DNA from: Enchytraeus crypticus
Lineage: Eukaryota > Annelida > Clitellata > Enchytraeida > Enchytraeidae
NCBI GenBank assembly: GCA_905160935.1
Contig: CAJHZI010000807.1
Location: 937,001-1,001,000 of the forward strand
Length of the DNA stretch: 64,000 nucleotides
Direction: 5' to 3'
Below, piece after piece: positions 1 through 13,600 of this stretch. The notes under the pieces were generated by a model. It did no database searches. It was not told the origin of the DNA and saw nothing but the letters and a program-made list of their open reading frames with translations. The position numbers were made by a program, and so were the translations under genes. Every line of letters starts with the position of its first letter. Within the stretch, counting starts at the first letter, position 1.

Positions 1-229
1 AGTATATGCCCAGTCGGTCAAGAACGTTTGAAATACTTTAAAATTATGAAATCAATACGAAGCTATTTATTTAATAAATGACAATACACCATTAGACCAC
101 TAGCCACTTAATATATTTATTGACTATGAAAGAAATTTTAAAATTTACAAACAATAACTTATCAAAACAATTAGAGTTATATTATAGCTCTGCGACATTT
201 CAATATATTCCCAGAACATGCGCCAATTT

Positions 230-400
230 GAATCTAAAAATGGTGGTTTAGCGCACTAGGTTTAACGTGCACATCAAGAAACTAAAATAAACAACGTCGG
301 ACACGGTTAATACTTGGATGGGTGACAACCGGTCTTGAAAGACGGAGTTGTGGCAATTTTAAAAGAATTAAAACCAAAGGTGCTGGAAGGTTATTATTGG
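230..400 (+). repeat. 5S rRNA-like SINE relic
   Basis: Bases 295-330 resemble the second half of 5S rRNA (the stretch GGTTAATACTTGGATGGGTG is close to the conserved GGTTAGTACTTGGATGGGTG), preceded by a diverged first half and followed by an unrelated A/T-rich body. This suits a SINE3-type (5S-headed) element rather than a functional 5S gene, because the conserved 3' end is missing. Confidence 0.55.
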
Positions 401-779
401 ATCCGTTCCGGCAGCAATCGATTCGCTCTCAAACGGCAACGATTACTAATAACCATGGAGAAGAAGAGAGAAAATAACGAAAACTACTAAAACAGAAACT
501 AAGCAAGGAACTCTGCATAGATGCGGTAACATATGAGTAGGACCAAACAAGCGCAAAAAGACATTAAAGTTTTCACGCTACCTTGTTACAAACTTGCAAA
601 GATAGGTCTGCAAACTGCATAACTTAAACAACAGAGTGATAAAAAGCTTTGAAATGAATTCTTAAATTTCACTCTCTAAACAAAAATATTTTATGTCAGG
701 TAGGAAACCTGGTCCGGCTCAAGTTCATTTTAACCAAATACACTAGAGTAGTACATTAGCAGTACAGAACATCAGAAGC

Positions 780-866
780 AGTACAGTAATAGTAGTAGCA
801 GCAGCAGTAGCGGTAGCAGTAGAAATAGCAGTAGCAGTAGCAGTAGAGGTAACAGTAGCAGTTAAT
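780..866. repeat. (AGC/AGT)n trinucleotide repeat
   Basis: Impure AGTAGC-type repeats with GGTAGC interruptions, in the last TTLL3 intron visible here. Confidence 0.8.
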
Positions 867-941
867 GGTACATTTTAACAGATGAAATTCAGTACAGGAA
901 GAAAAGTAAGTTAGTTGAATCTCAGCAAATGAGGCACATAC

Positions 942-1058
942 TTAAGATATTCAATGAACTCCTGGCTGGTCCACATGTTATCATTAGGAAGCATCGATGA
1001 TCGGTCAACCGAGGGTTTGTAATACTTCTGCACTGAATAGTTCGAAAGATGGATAGAT
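942..1058 (-). CDS. TTLL3: TTLL3-like exon 14 (last exon within the window)
   Basis: It encodes [18 protein letters not shown] and [18 protein letters not shown], aligning to SVHLCNNSIQKHLE and LLPPDNMWSSQ of vertebrate TTLL3. The acceptor is TTTTGCAG and the donor GTATGT, phase 2. No later TTLL3 exon was found in bases 1-941. Confidence 0.92.
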
Positions 1059-4000
1059 CTGCAAAATATACAATTAATCAATCAATTATCAAATAGGTCA
1101 ACTAATCAAGCAATTAGGCAGATTAAAATCATTAAATCATCAAATCAGTAAATCTATGATTTCCACTGGTAGTAGACCACAAAGGCAGCCACTAAATATC
1201 TGGGCACTGATAAGAACAGTACTTAAGGGTCGAAGCTATCGAGTGAGTACTCGTGAGAACAGTAACAATACTTACGGGTCGAAGCTATCGAGTGAGTACT
1301 CATGAGAACAGTACATACGGGTCGAAGCTATCGAGAGAGTACTGATGAGAACAGTACTTACGGGTCGAGGCTATCGAGTGAGTACCCGTGAGAACAGTAC
1401 TTACGGGTCGAAGCTATCGAGTGAGAACTCGTGAGAACAGTATTTACGGGTCGAAGCTATCGAGTGAGTACTCGTGAGAACAGTACTTACGGGTCGAAGC
1501 TATCGAGTGAGTACTCGTGAGAACAGAAGCGCAGATAGCAGTCCTTGTAGAACCACATGGTCAGTGGATTCCAATCCGTCACGAGGAACCACTGGCGGAT
1601 GTCAAACTTTGTGTTGTAAATCAGCAGAGGGCGCTCTGCAAAAATATTCACAAAAATGATTAAATTATTAATTAATTAATAATGAATCATTTTTGTGTAA
1701 TTAATTAATAATTAAGTAAGAATTAATCATTAATATTACTATTGATATTATATAATTTTAACATTTAATCAATTTAAATTCATGATTAATTCCAAAATTA
1801 ATGACCGACTTTTGCCTTTCTTTCTATATTTATAATAAACTAAGTTTGGAGTCCTCGACGAAAAGAGATTTTAATAAAATTTGTCACCGATAATTCGCTA
1901 TTGTAAAAATTTTATTACGGGGCCATCTATTAAAGCATTATATGTTATACTGTTATTATAACAGTCTAGTTAGATTTTGAAGATAATGATAGAAATCCCG
2001 GTGTTGTGTATGTTGCTTGAAGAATAGACCAACCGCGTACTGCATGTGTCGTAAAAGGCGACATGAAAACTAGATCCAAACCAATGTCAGAAAGGGCATT
2101 CGGTTGGTAAGCGCCTGGGCTCCGAAAATTGGTACAAAACTTAAACGAATGGATAAAAGGCAGATGAGGATGTAGTAAAGAAAGTTTCGAGGGAAGAGGG
2201 ATTTGAAGTCAGAGATAGGTAGACCAGAATTGAAGTGGGATGAGGTGATTAAGAAAGACATGAAAAATAGGGACTGATGATATGGTGTGGGGCAGAGAGG
2301 ATTGAATTAAGAAGGACATGAATGATTAAGAAAGACATGAAAAATAGGGATTGCTGGTATGGTGTGGGATAGAGAGGATTGGAGAAGGTCTATTCGTATC
2401 CCGACCCTAGTTAAACTGGGATTCAAGGGAAGACGTTGATAAATAGAAATGAAAAGTTGACTAAAATTACCGATATATTTCTGTGCCACGAGAGGACAGT
2501 CACTATTCTTGCTCGTTTCCAGGATATTACTGAGCTGAGAGTCGCACTGTATACCTGCCAATCATTCCATCAATCATCCAATAAGTCAGTTTAGTCAATC
2601 AATCAATATTATTCATTTAATATATAATGCAATCCAGCAATAGATGTGCAATTCATTCGCTTATTAACCCTTTAACAAAACTAATAATAAAGCTTTAAAG
2701 GTGATATCAAGGATATCGCCACAGCACATATCACTACATATCAATTTACAGTAACCGATCTGCAAACTACTTATGCTGAAGAGAAGTAAGGTCTAAACAA
2801 TATCGGTCCGATGATCAACAGATGGCTGAAAGAGAAAAGACAGTTGAAAGAGAATAACAAGAGCGAAGTTTAGTACGCAAAACGTTCCTGATCGTGGATG
2901 CTGCGTAAGAATGAACGTCTGCTCAATGATGTGAGAATATTTGGAACAGTGGAACAAAGAGACGATTGGCATCAGAGGAACGTAGCACAATTGAAGCACG
3001 ATAGGGAAGAAGAATTTCAGATAAGAAGACTTGCCAAATCGCCGAGTTTTGAAAGCTAACATCGTATTTTATACTTTATGCGTTGACTAACAAGGAGTCT
3101 ATGCAGGTTGCCGAGTAGGGCAAAATAGTGAGATTGATCTCTAGCGGGCTTGCAAATAACACGTGCAGTTTAATTTTGGTCATGCTGAAAACGGTTGATA
3201 GAACAAGGCAACCCATATAGTAAGAACTAGCAGTAAGGATTGTCGCTGAATTTCTATTAAAGGATGGACAAAAATTTTACAAACTACCAATCATTCCATC
3301 AATTAGTTATTCATTAAGTTTAAATCATCATCATTATCATTGACTTTCCTTTAATTCCATTTTAGTTTAACTAGAGTCGGGATACGAGTAGACCTTCCCC
3401 ACTCCTCTCTCCCATACCGTATCATAAGTCAGTCCCCTATAATCTCATTTATCTAGTTTATCTCTTTATTAAGTTTATCTCTTCTTCATTAAGTTTAAAT
3501 CAATTATTCAATAATTCAAGAAATCAATCTCTCATTCATTTCTAAAGAATTTCAAACGTATGATTAATTAGAGTTGCGAAGCGCAGAAGATATAATGTTA
3601 ATCACCAATAAAAGACAATTTCGACCCATACACTCAGTACACTGTGTTTAGCAAAACGCACTATCGCGCATACAGTAGCTTAGCGATTGCAGAGAGTTGA
3701 CAGCTTGATCACTTCATGCTAATCACCAATAAAAGACACGACCCACCCCTCCATACACTCAGTTAGCAAAAAGCTCTATCACCCATAGCGTAGCTTAGGG
3801 ATTTGTACAGTTGACAGCTTGATCACTGCTTAGTCCAAGTCATTTACATACAAACTTCGGATTATTTCTAATCTAGACAGCACGCTAAGTTTAGCACCTG
3901 AAACATGTGCGATCAGCTTCTTTCTCAAATCTCTCGCATTCAGTGTAATAATTTCAATATGTGCCTTGAAAACTTATATTGACCACAGAAGGACCGGTAT

Positions 4001-7000
4001 AAAATTTTCTAGATTAATTAATATCTACGCTCTCTCAAAATCAAAACGAAATTATCCGGAATGAATTGATGTTAAATATAAGTATATTATCAACCGATCA
4101 TGCAGACGCCTACAAACCTCTACCACGAGATTTAGCGGCAGGTTTTATGATCCACACGTTCCTGTCTCCATCCAAGTTAAACTGTGGCCACACCTTCTCC
4201 ATGTCCTTCACCAACCTCTTACAGGCCGGTAGATCCTTCAAACCTTTGCGATCCAGTGGCAGCTCATCGCTAAGAGATATTACAATCAATATATAATATA
4301 TAGTAGTAGAGCAGTGGTGGTGGCCTGTAGCCACAAGATTTAACGTGACATCTTTAACTACTTCTATCCGGAGAGCAATATAAAACGCTTGGCTTTATAA
4401 TAAATAAAATCTTCTAGAATATCAATAAGTTCTGTACATTATATTGTTTCAAACAAAACTCCAAAGCATTCAATTAATTAAAAATTGTAAATAATTTAGC
4501 GTTGAATGATTAAATATCCTAGATAATATTCTATTACTTAACAGAAACAATTACACAATATATTTGGAATGAAAACGTTGCCTTAGACTGCGTAGAGTAC
4601 TTGATCATGATAGAAAATTTTTTTTATTTTCTACTTTTTAATTAACGCTATGCAGAGAAGGTATATTTTTCATAATTCTTTTTAAAAATTATGGCTTCTG
4701 ATTACGAAATTTGGTATCATAATTTCAAAAATGTTATAATCTGTTCTAGTTGTGTCGCTCCTTAGAATTTGTCTTGCCATTTTGAGTGTAAAGCAGTCTG
4801 GCTTAAAACATTTTTCGTGAAAGCCACTTTTTTGCATCACAGAAATTTTTCTTAGCTGCTCTGAAAATCAGTCAGTTTTTACCTGTATATGCTCCTCTGG
4901 AAATCTTGATTAATAGCAAAGATTCACCAATTCCAATCACAAACATATGTGAATAGTAACGTCTGATAAAGATTACTATACCTTTACAATAATATGGATT
5001 TACTTCATAAACGTAATACGAAAAGAGCACAACATACCTGACAAATTGATGATACGCATAAATGAACTGATTCCAAACATCTTCTGAGAGTTTTTCCTTC
5101 TATAAAACATATCATTTTAAAGCAGTTTTAGACAAACTGGCAAGAGCTATTAAATAAATGTATTATCTTTAAATGCGTAATTAAACACAATAGGTACTGG
5201 TACAGACTAAACAAGTTTAATGTGCAGGCTTCTATTACCAACAACAGCAGCTCTCCATAAATAGACGTACCAAGTGTCTACTGAAGCAAACATACTGTAC
5301 ACAGTACGAGCATTCTGTATCTAGGCGGCCTACGTCTCTCGACAACATTCAAACCAATCTCTCTCTCGCTTAGTGCACTGCCTACTGGCAGGTCCATGGT
5401 ATATAACGCCTCCACTCTTCTCTGTCTTCCGCCTTCCTCTTCATTTCCACATTTGAGTGGGTCTTTAAGTCATCTAACATACCTAATCTCGGCCAGCTCC
5501 TTTTCCTTCCATTCTACCTTATATGACCTCTTTTAATAGACCTACCCCCTTAGAATGTGTCCTATCCAACTCTTCTTCCTATTTATTGATATATTTATCA
5601 ACTGTCTATCCGTGCCAACTCTCTCCAGAACTTCCTCAAGCCAATCATAGAGTACGAAATGACATAGAATATCAGACTGGCTGACTGATCGAAATTTGCT
5701 TAAGTAATTGGAGGCCAATATTAGACTAATTTCAATTAGAACTTTAACATCCATTTTTCATTAGTCGATCTATAATTATAATCTAGAACGCCGATTTTCA
5801 AGAAAAATATTAAATATTTCTTCTAGAGATAAATCAATTCAGAAGAAATGCTTGAGTGTAAGAAAGAACCCATTCATTGGTATATTAATGCTTACGTTAT
5901 AAATTAACAAAAATTACATTTTCAAGGACTGTACAATTAATGTACACATAATATTAGTTCTGCGAAAGTTAGCGATTAGTGTAATCGCAAAAGATTAAAG
6001 AAATTCGAACTGTAAAAATTTTGTAACAATTAATCGCAAATCTTATTCTGCGTACGTGAAAATTGACATAGCCGGAATAAAATTTAGAGCGCGTAAAGTA
6101 AGCAACAACAACACATAGAAAGCTAAAAATAAGTAACAAATTAAATATAAGACTATTTTTGGCTATTTGACTGATTATTTTGTATTTAAATTGTGTGCTA
6201 ACAGTAGAGTATATTCAACTGAAGGCGTTTTCTATGTGATTTTCCACGAATCATTCGCTTATTACGGATCGATCACATAGCAATATAATTATCAAATGTG
6301 TGAATAATTTACCAAAATTAACAATTACTTAACCGCTACTGATCAAAAAGTTAACTATTAAAAATTGTTATCATTTGCAACACTACTTAATATATACTTA
6401 AGTAGTCGTATCATTTAGAATAATAAAAAGCTTTATTAGGTTACATCATTATGCTTGTCCAGATCATCGTGTTTCTGCTGCATTAGATAAGATGTGCACT
6501 GCTTCATGGCTAGATAGAGAGCCTTGACAGATAACCACTTTCCTTTCTTCTTATTTGACTTGTTTGCAGATGAATCTGTAATACCATCTGTATTCTCTGC
6601 TCCGACATCTCCATCTATACCAGACACAAATGTTCCAATCAATTTATAGCCTTTATTTCAACAATACATGGTAAATTCAAACAAACAAAAAATTAAAAAA
6701 GCAGAGTAAACAAAATGAGATAATACTTAGTATACTTGTACAGTTAAACAGTGCAAAATATGGAGCAGATTCAGATTTTTTAATTTTACTGGAAATTTGG
6801 CATAAAAGACCTCGTTTCCATAAAATAATCGGATGGTGAATCTAACATAAAATTTTATTTTTCTAAAATCCTACAGTAGGAATAATCTTATAGAATTACA
6901 CAAAATTCCGAAATAAATGTAACACGCTGCACAACTGTTAGTTATCTGTTGAAATAGTTACAGTACATTTTAAATGAATGTTATAAAACTTAATAGTTAA

Positions 7001-10000
7001 TCATTAGGTTAGGTCCTATATTATTACATTTGTTGTTCTTAGCAGTGTTATTAAAATATACGGCACAAAGCATTAAAATGACTTGATACAAAGTTGAAAT
7101 TAAAATACAATTTGCTGTAAAAAATTTAATAAACATAATTAAATCTTATGCAATTATTTTTTATTAGGGGCCTAAATACCCGCTTTATCAGATAATCCAG
7201 TCACTTTCGATACAATCTCTGAAGTAATTCTGTCAGACAGTTTATTAGAATCATCAACAGCAGAAAAATGTTTGTTGTTTATCCGTTCATCACTTTGAAT
7301 ACGGGCATGGCCACAATCACCAGCAGCCAATGAGCTGTGGGCAGAAAGTTCGGTGTTAGGTTGTGATTGGTTGAAAGTCGTAGCCTGATTTGATGGAGAA
7401 TTCTTGAAGTGCGATTTAAAAGTTCTGTTAGACTGAAGATTCGACAAATTCTGAATCTCAGTAAGAATTGCACCAGTTGAGTTATTATCTGAAACAATAA
7501 TTAGTGAAAGTTTACTGTAGAATATAGACTACGTAACGGCTCAAATTAACACACAAAAAAATTCATGCAAATAAAATTATACAATCTAATATCATATAGC
7601 AATATATCAACCACCATTTCCTTACAAACAATTTCATTCAATTTTGAAATACGCAGTGTAACAGAATAACACAATAAAGCTACGTAAAATTCAATTCGAA
7701 ACAATCACTTATAGAAAATTATCCAGCGTCTGATTCCTCGTTCGAAGGCGATGTTATAAATTTTTCAAGCAGAATGTGTCGCTAATAGTTAAGTGAGAGA
7801 ATATGGCTTAACGGTCAGTTTTTTTTGCCTCGGATGCATGTGGTGTCTAGGTTCAAAGCCCAGATCATTCAACAAAAGACAGCTATTCCCCTGGGCCCAT
7901 GGATGACTAATCATGAATCGGAGACAGCAGGCAGTTTATATCAATAGCAAAGGATATGATTAATCAAGGAAAGAATTGATAATAACTTGCCATAGCCTAT
8001 GAAGCAAGCGAAATGGGACTTAAAACAAGCGTGTAAGTGCTTTCTAACCCAGTACTGTTATTATTATAAAAGTAGTTTCTATTCACAAAAAAAGCTAAAG
8101 CGAGCTCAAAACATTTTAAACAATACCGAAATATAGACGCTAAATATAAATCCAATAACAAATTATTATTCAATTCATTTTCAGTATACAACGAAACAAA
8201 ATTATGAGCACGATTGATGTGGAATAGATTTAAAATATACTGTAACAAAACAAAGAAATGATTTTAAGATAAATGCTAGCATACAAGTTTCATGAAACCA
8301 AAATTCAATTAACATGACGTAACTTTGGAAGAGAAGGGTTTCTAAATACAAATGTCTCGCACTGTTGTTGAAGCATTACAGAACACATCTGTTTCACCGA
8401 ATATTGCAAATGTCAAAAGGCTAAACAGGATTCTTAAGTCATTTTTTGCACAGAATATTAAGAACAGTTTTGACAAAAGAAACTATTAATTTTTTATAAA
8501 AAATTCTTCGGTATCTAAATTTTCTATATAAGTATCTAAAGTACTAAATATATTTTAAAAGCATCAGAAATTGATGCTTACTCAGAACATTATCCAGTTG
8601 AGACAGGACACGTTTATTCTTAACAGATCTATGGCTGCTGTTCATCCCAGGCGATTCGAGAACGTTTAACGATTCAGGGCAGGCAAGCGCTTCCTGGCTG
8701 ATAAAGTGCTTCAAGAAGCCCATACACGCCATCAGCTTGTAGTCTTCTGTTTAAACAATATCACGAGCAGTAAGTTGTGATGTGCATCAAAGCACGGATC
8801 ATAAAATCCACGTAATATAATAAAAATATAACAGTAATCGTAGCAGTCGCAGTCCTCTCGTAGTCTTCGCTCCTCCAGCAGAAACCATATTGTCTGCTGG
8901 AGGAGCGAAGACTACCTACTGTAGGACATTAGATCTGACCAATGGCAGACGCTCCTTCATAGTTTTTGCTCCGACAATAAGCCATTCTATACCTCAAGAT
9001 CTTTGATCCTGTAACTGTATTAGTACTTTCCTGGGCAAGCTAAAAATCCATTTCTTTCCTCCATAATTCTAAATTTTGACTCTCCTTGGATCTTGGGCGA
9101 CAACTGTTTAGATCTCGCTATTTTCAGGCAATCTCTGTATCGTCAATCGTTATCATGTGACGTTTCGGCGTCTGTTTGTGCAGAGTCTGCAAGGGAAGTC
9201 CCTGACATTTCCCTATGTCGAGAAATTGGACATTACAGGGTGAGTAAAAAAAAAGATAACACCTGCTAAAAGTTTGAATATCTTAGGCTATTGTCAATAT
9301 TTTCAAACCAAACTTTTACCAAATACTAAAGGACCCATTTCTGATTGGGTGGCCAATTTTCATCCATTTTAATGCATAGATTGGCAAGTTATGCAAGTTT
9401 CAGCAGAGCAACCCCCCCGTTTTAACTGTAAAATAATATTTTATTAAATTTTTATTTTGGCCCAGAAAAGGGCGTTGTGGTGGTTCAGAAAGAACCAATT
9501 GTATCTGCTAGCATTACTGACTATTCGATATGCTTTCCTCCGGCTGCTACGCAGGATTGCAGTCGCTTTCGGAACGCTAGGACAGCCTTGTTCATTCCAG
9601 CTTGGGGCACTCTCTCCCAGATTGATTGTAGCACTTCCTGCAGTTCTGTCTTGTTTTTAGGCTTCGGCAGGTGTTTCTGATAGAGATGCAGCATGGTTCC
9701 CCAAACATGGTAATCCAGAGGATTTAGATCGGGAGAATTTGGAGGCCATTCATTATTTTGAATGAAATCTGGGTTTCTCTCGCTGATCCATTCCTGTGCA
9801 TGACGAGAAGCATGAGCCGGAGCACCATCCTGCTGAAAGATGAAACCATTTGGTAAAAGAGCATTGCCATCATCAAACAGCTTGGGAAGTAAAGTATTGA
9901 CGTAATACTGAGCTTTCACCTTTACCTTCCCGTCAATGAAGTGTAATCTGCCCTTACCGTTGTAGCAAACGCCAGCCGAAACCATAACACGCTCAGAGAA

Positions 10001-10594
10001 CTTAGCACGTTGAACAAGCAGTCGCTCGAAGCTGATTTCCTCCTTTTTCCCCGCTGCCCACACACGGTTGTTTTGACTGTTCATAGGCGGACTGATGTAA
10101 ATAATTGGCATAAATAACTTCTGCGGCATAAAATTTATTCCCATTCTTAGATCTAATGCTAAATTATTTTTTAATAATCCCGAATTAGGTAAAAATGGGG
10201 GGTTGCAGTTGCTCTGCTGAAACTTGCATAACTGGCCAATCTATGCGGATGAAAATTGGCCACCCCATCAGAAATTGGTCCTTTAGTATTTGGTAAAAGT
10301 TTGGTTTGAACATATTAACAATAGCCTGAGATATTCAAACTTTTAGCAGGTGTTATCTTTTTTTTACTCACCCTGTATATTCATCCTTTCTCTTTCCTAT
10401 CTAAGCGCTCACCTTTGATGAATAAGAACTTCAGAATTAGAATACTATATAAAGACTCAATAATTATTAAGTCTTTTTAACAGCGTGTACATGTGTTTAT
10501 TCCTTTGTGTTCTACATGTACTTATTGTTACTGTGTTCTGCTTTTTTGTATATGTGTAAGTTTTCTGCGATATGCCAGATTTCATGGAATAAAA

Positions 10595-10659
<65 letters not shown>

Positions 10660-13600
10660 TATATAAAATTCTTAATGATTGATTGACTGATTGATAACCA
10701 GCTACATAATTTTTTGTAGTGTTCAGCTAACTAGCTTACAAGTATGTCCAGAGTAGATAATCTTAAATTCTGCAACACTGCGCACAATAGGGATACAAAT
10801 TTTGTCCTCGAAGGAAAAACAAAAAATTATGCACACACACACATATATATATAGGTTTATCCATGTTGCTTTATATTAAACATTTTCACAGTATCTCTAG
10901 AACATTTCATACTAGTTCAACAGAACTTAACTAAACTATTAGAAAATGAATAGATTACAGCGAGAGCCTAGATTGTGAATGGTCAATTTTACAACAAAAG
11001 AAATTCAGAAAATAGGATTACAGCAATATTTCAATAGCTTTGCACTAAAGCAAAAAAAAACAATTTTCTTAAAGACCATTCCATTAGAATATCTTACGAT
11101 AAGTATATTCGAAAGATCGTTTAACTAACCAATAAAGGCTGTCTTTTCAATAGCATTATCGAGACTGTAGCATCTTGGATAGAAGGTGTTTGGGTCCATG
11201 TTATGATACCAAGGTACACTTTTTAGATTTCTACATAAACCAACCTGTTCACAGAAATGTATAGTTTAGACAAGGTCTGTGTATGTAAACGTTCTCATAA
11301 AACTATAACTGCGCATTTCTTTTATACTTTTTTGCATGATGATCAGAAATCAAATTAAGAGATTATTTAATCACTACTATAAGAATAGACTGATTAGCTA
11401 TGGAAAACCTATATCAGGAGACATAATAATAAAACTCGAGGAAGAAATATTCTAGCCGATACAGGCCACTACTAGCATATATCATAAGAATTATATTAAT
11501 GCCTGTAAGTTCATTGCATTATACAAAATGGTCATATTTTGTTAAATACAATGCACGCACCATGCATATTTTTAAATGAAACATTCGTAATTTTTAAAAG
11601 TTAATTTGACAATTTTAGAATTTTACAAAGAAGAAAATCCAAAGACTAGTAGTTCTTTATTTTAGGATTCTATCAAGAGGCTCGAATGATTCACAAGGGT
11701 AATTGCAATGGCACACCCGAACTTATGAAAGAGATGAAGAGAGACAAGTGAAACATTTGACTTATTTAATTTTTTCTACTTTTCATAAGTCACTCTATTT
11801 CCATAAAACAGTCTCAAAAGGTGTTTCTCTTGGCCAAGACACTGAAACAAAGTTTATTTTTGGCCATACCACATAAAATATAATGTTTCATAGCAAATAA
11901 TAAAGTTAAAATTAAAATTAAGGAAGAACTTGATTGAATTTGCAATGAAGAATTTTACAAAACGTAACTCATACTAGTAATTTTAAATTTAGATTTACTA
12001 TCAAAGAGTACAATAGCAATTTTAAAGAAATCTTAAGAAAACGATAAGAACATTTTATTTCAAAACATCTTTAAACCAAGTACAAATTAATTCAACTGAA
12101 ACTCTATCGTTTATCGCATAGATTTGTCGTTGTTTCATTTTCGTTCTTAAAGTATGGCCATTAACCGAACACCAAGAATTAGAGTAATTATAATTTATTA
12201 ATGGTCAGCACGCTTAGCTGCGATACCTTGGTAGTAAAGTTGCTGGCTCGAGCGAAATGGTTGACAACTTGAGTTGGTTTAGTGACTTTAGGGCTGACAT
12301 CCACACCCCTCACCGCGAACAAAAGAGTGGGGGTAACGTTCCTCACGATGTTAGACTACAAACACAACAACAACAACAACATCATCATACTGGTGCCACC
12401 GCCATCATCATGTAAGACTACAAATACAACAACAACAACAACATCATCATACTGGTGCCACCGCCATCACCATGTAAGACTACAAATAACAACAACAACA
12501 TCATCATCATACTGTTGCCACCGCCATCACCACGTTAGACTACAAATACAACAACAACAACAACAACAACAACATCATCATGATGCTGGTGCCACCGCCA
12601 TCACCACGTTAGACTACAAATACAACAACAACAACAACATCACCATACTGGTAAAATGATCTTTATAAAGTTTGGCTATAAATGAAATAACAGTGCCACA
12701 CTTTCAACAAAACATAAAAGGAATCGCAATTTTTCAACAATAAAAGAAAATAACGAAGAGATGTTAGGTATTTTATCGGACAATAATCAAATTTTGTCGC
12801 GACTCATATGAGTCAACTAATACAGAGAGATTATGATACGAAGCAAAGATACGCAAAAAGAAAACAGTTAACTTCTCAATAAATGAATTTTTGCTGCCTA
12901 TGAAGTTTTGCTGATCTCACTCTGTCAGCTAAAAGAGTTCTAGGCAGATGATAATATACAAACAATGTACACGAACACGTTGAACATACCAGCATTGTAC
13001 ACATGCTCAGGTCCATTGGCGGCTTAGCCTTTAAGTCTCTACTGCTGCCGGCCGCTACATAGACACATAGAATATCAATCGATTTCAACGATCATCATAT
13101 TCATATTAGGCTATCGAATATTGATAGTAAAGCTAATATAACGCAATCTTAATTATAGAAACTAAACATTAGAAGTGCACCGTAGTACACTAGTGAAATA
13201 AAAATATAAACTTATAGTTAGTAAGTCAGTCTTAGTCAGTACTTAGTTTATATACAAATATAAACTTAAGCTTTACTACATTTGATCAAGAAATTAAATA
13301 ATAGCCTATTCATACATAATCTAATGTACCACTTTTCAGCCTTAACGTTTCTTAAAGGCAAATTATATCTTCTTTAGCATCGTATCAACCACTAAAACAA
13401 TAAAATAATTTAGAAACTGTGGTAAGCTCTGTTATCCTTGTCTCGTGATTATATTCCATTACAATTTCTAATTTCTAAGTCCCTTTCAGTGGCCCACCAG
13501 CGTCCTAAAACAATAAACTCGAAGAAATCAGTATATAAATTGTAAAGAAATTGCATATAAAGATACAAGTAAGAACCTTATGACTTTCATATTCTCAAGC

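Noticed and set aside
290-345. Functional 5S rRNA gene
   Set aside because: The 5' half is diverged and the conserved 3' end is missing; it suits a SINE relic.
9457-9680. Two plus-strand frames of 67 codons
   Set aside because: They are antisense to the transposase C-terminus of the maT-like element.
12282-12659. 125-codon plus-strand frame rich in Thr, Asn and His
   Set aside because: It is a translation of the (CAA)n/62-bp minisatellite; no start context or homology.
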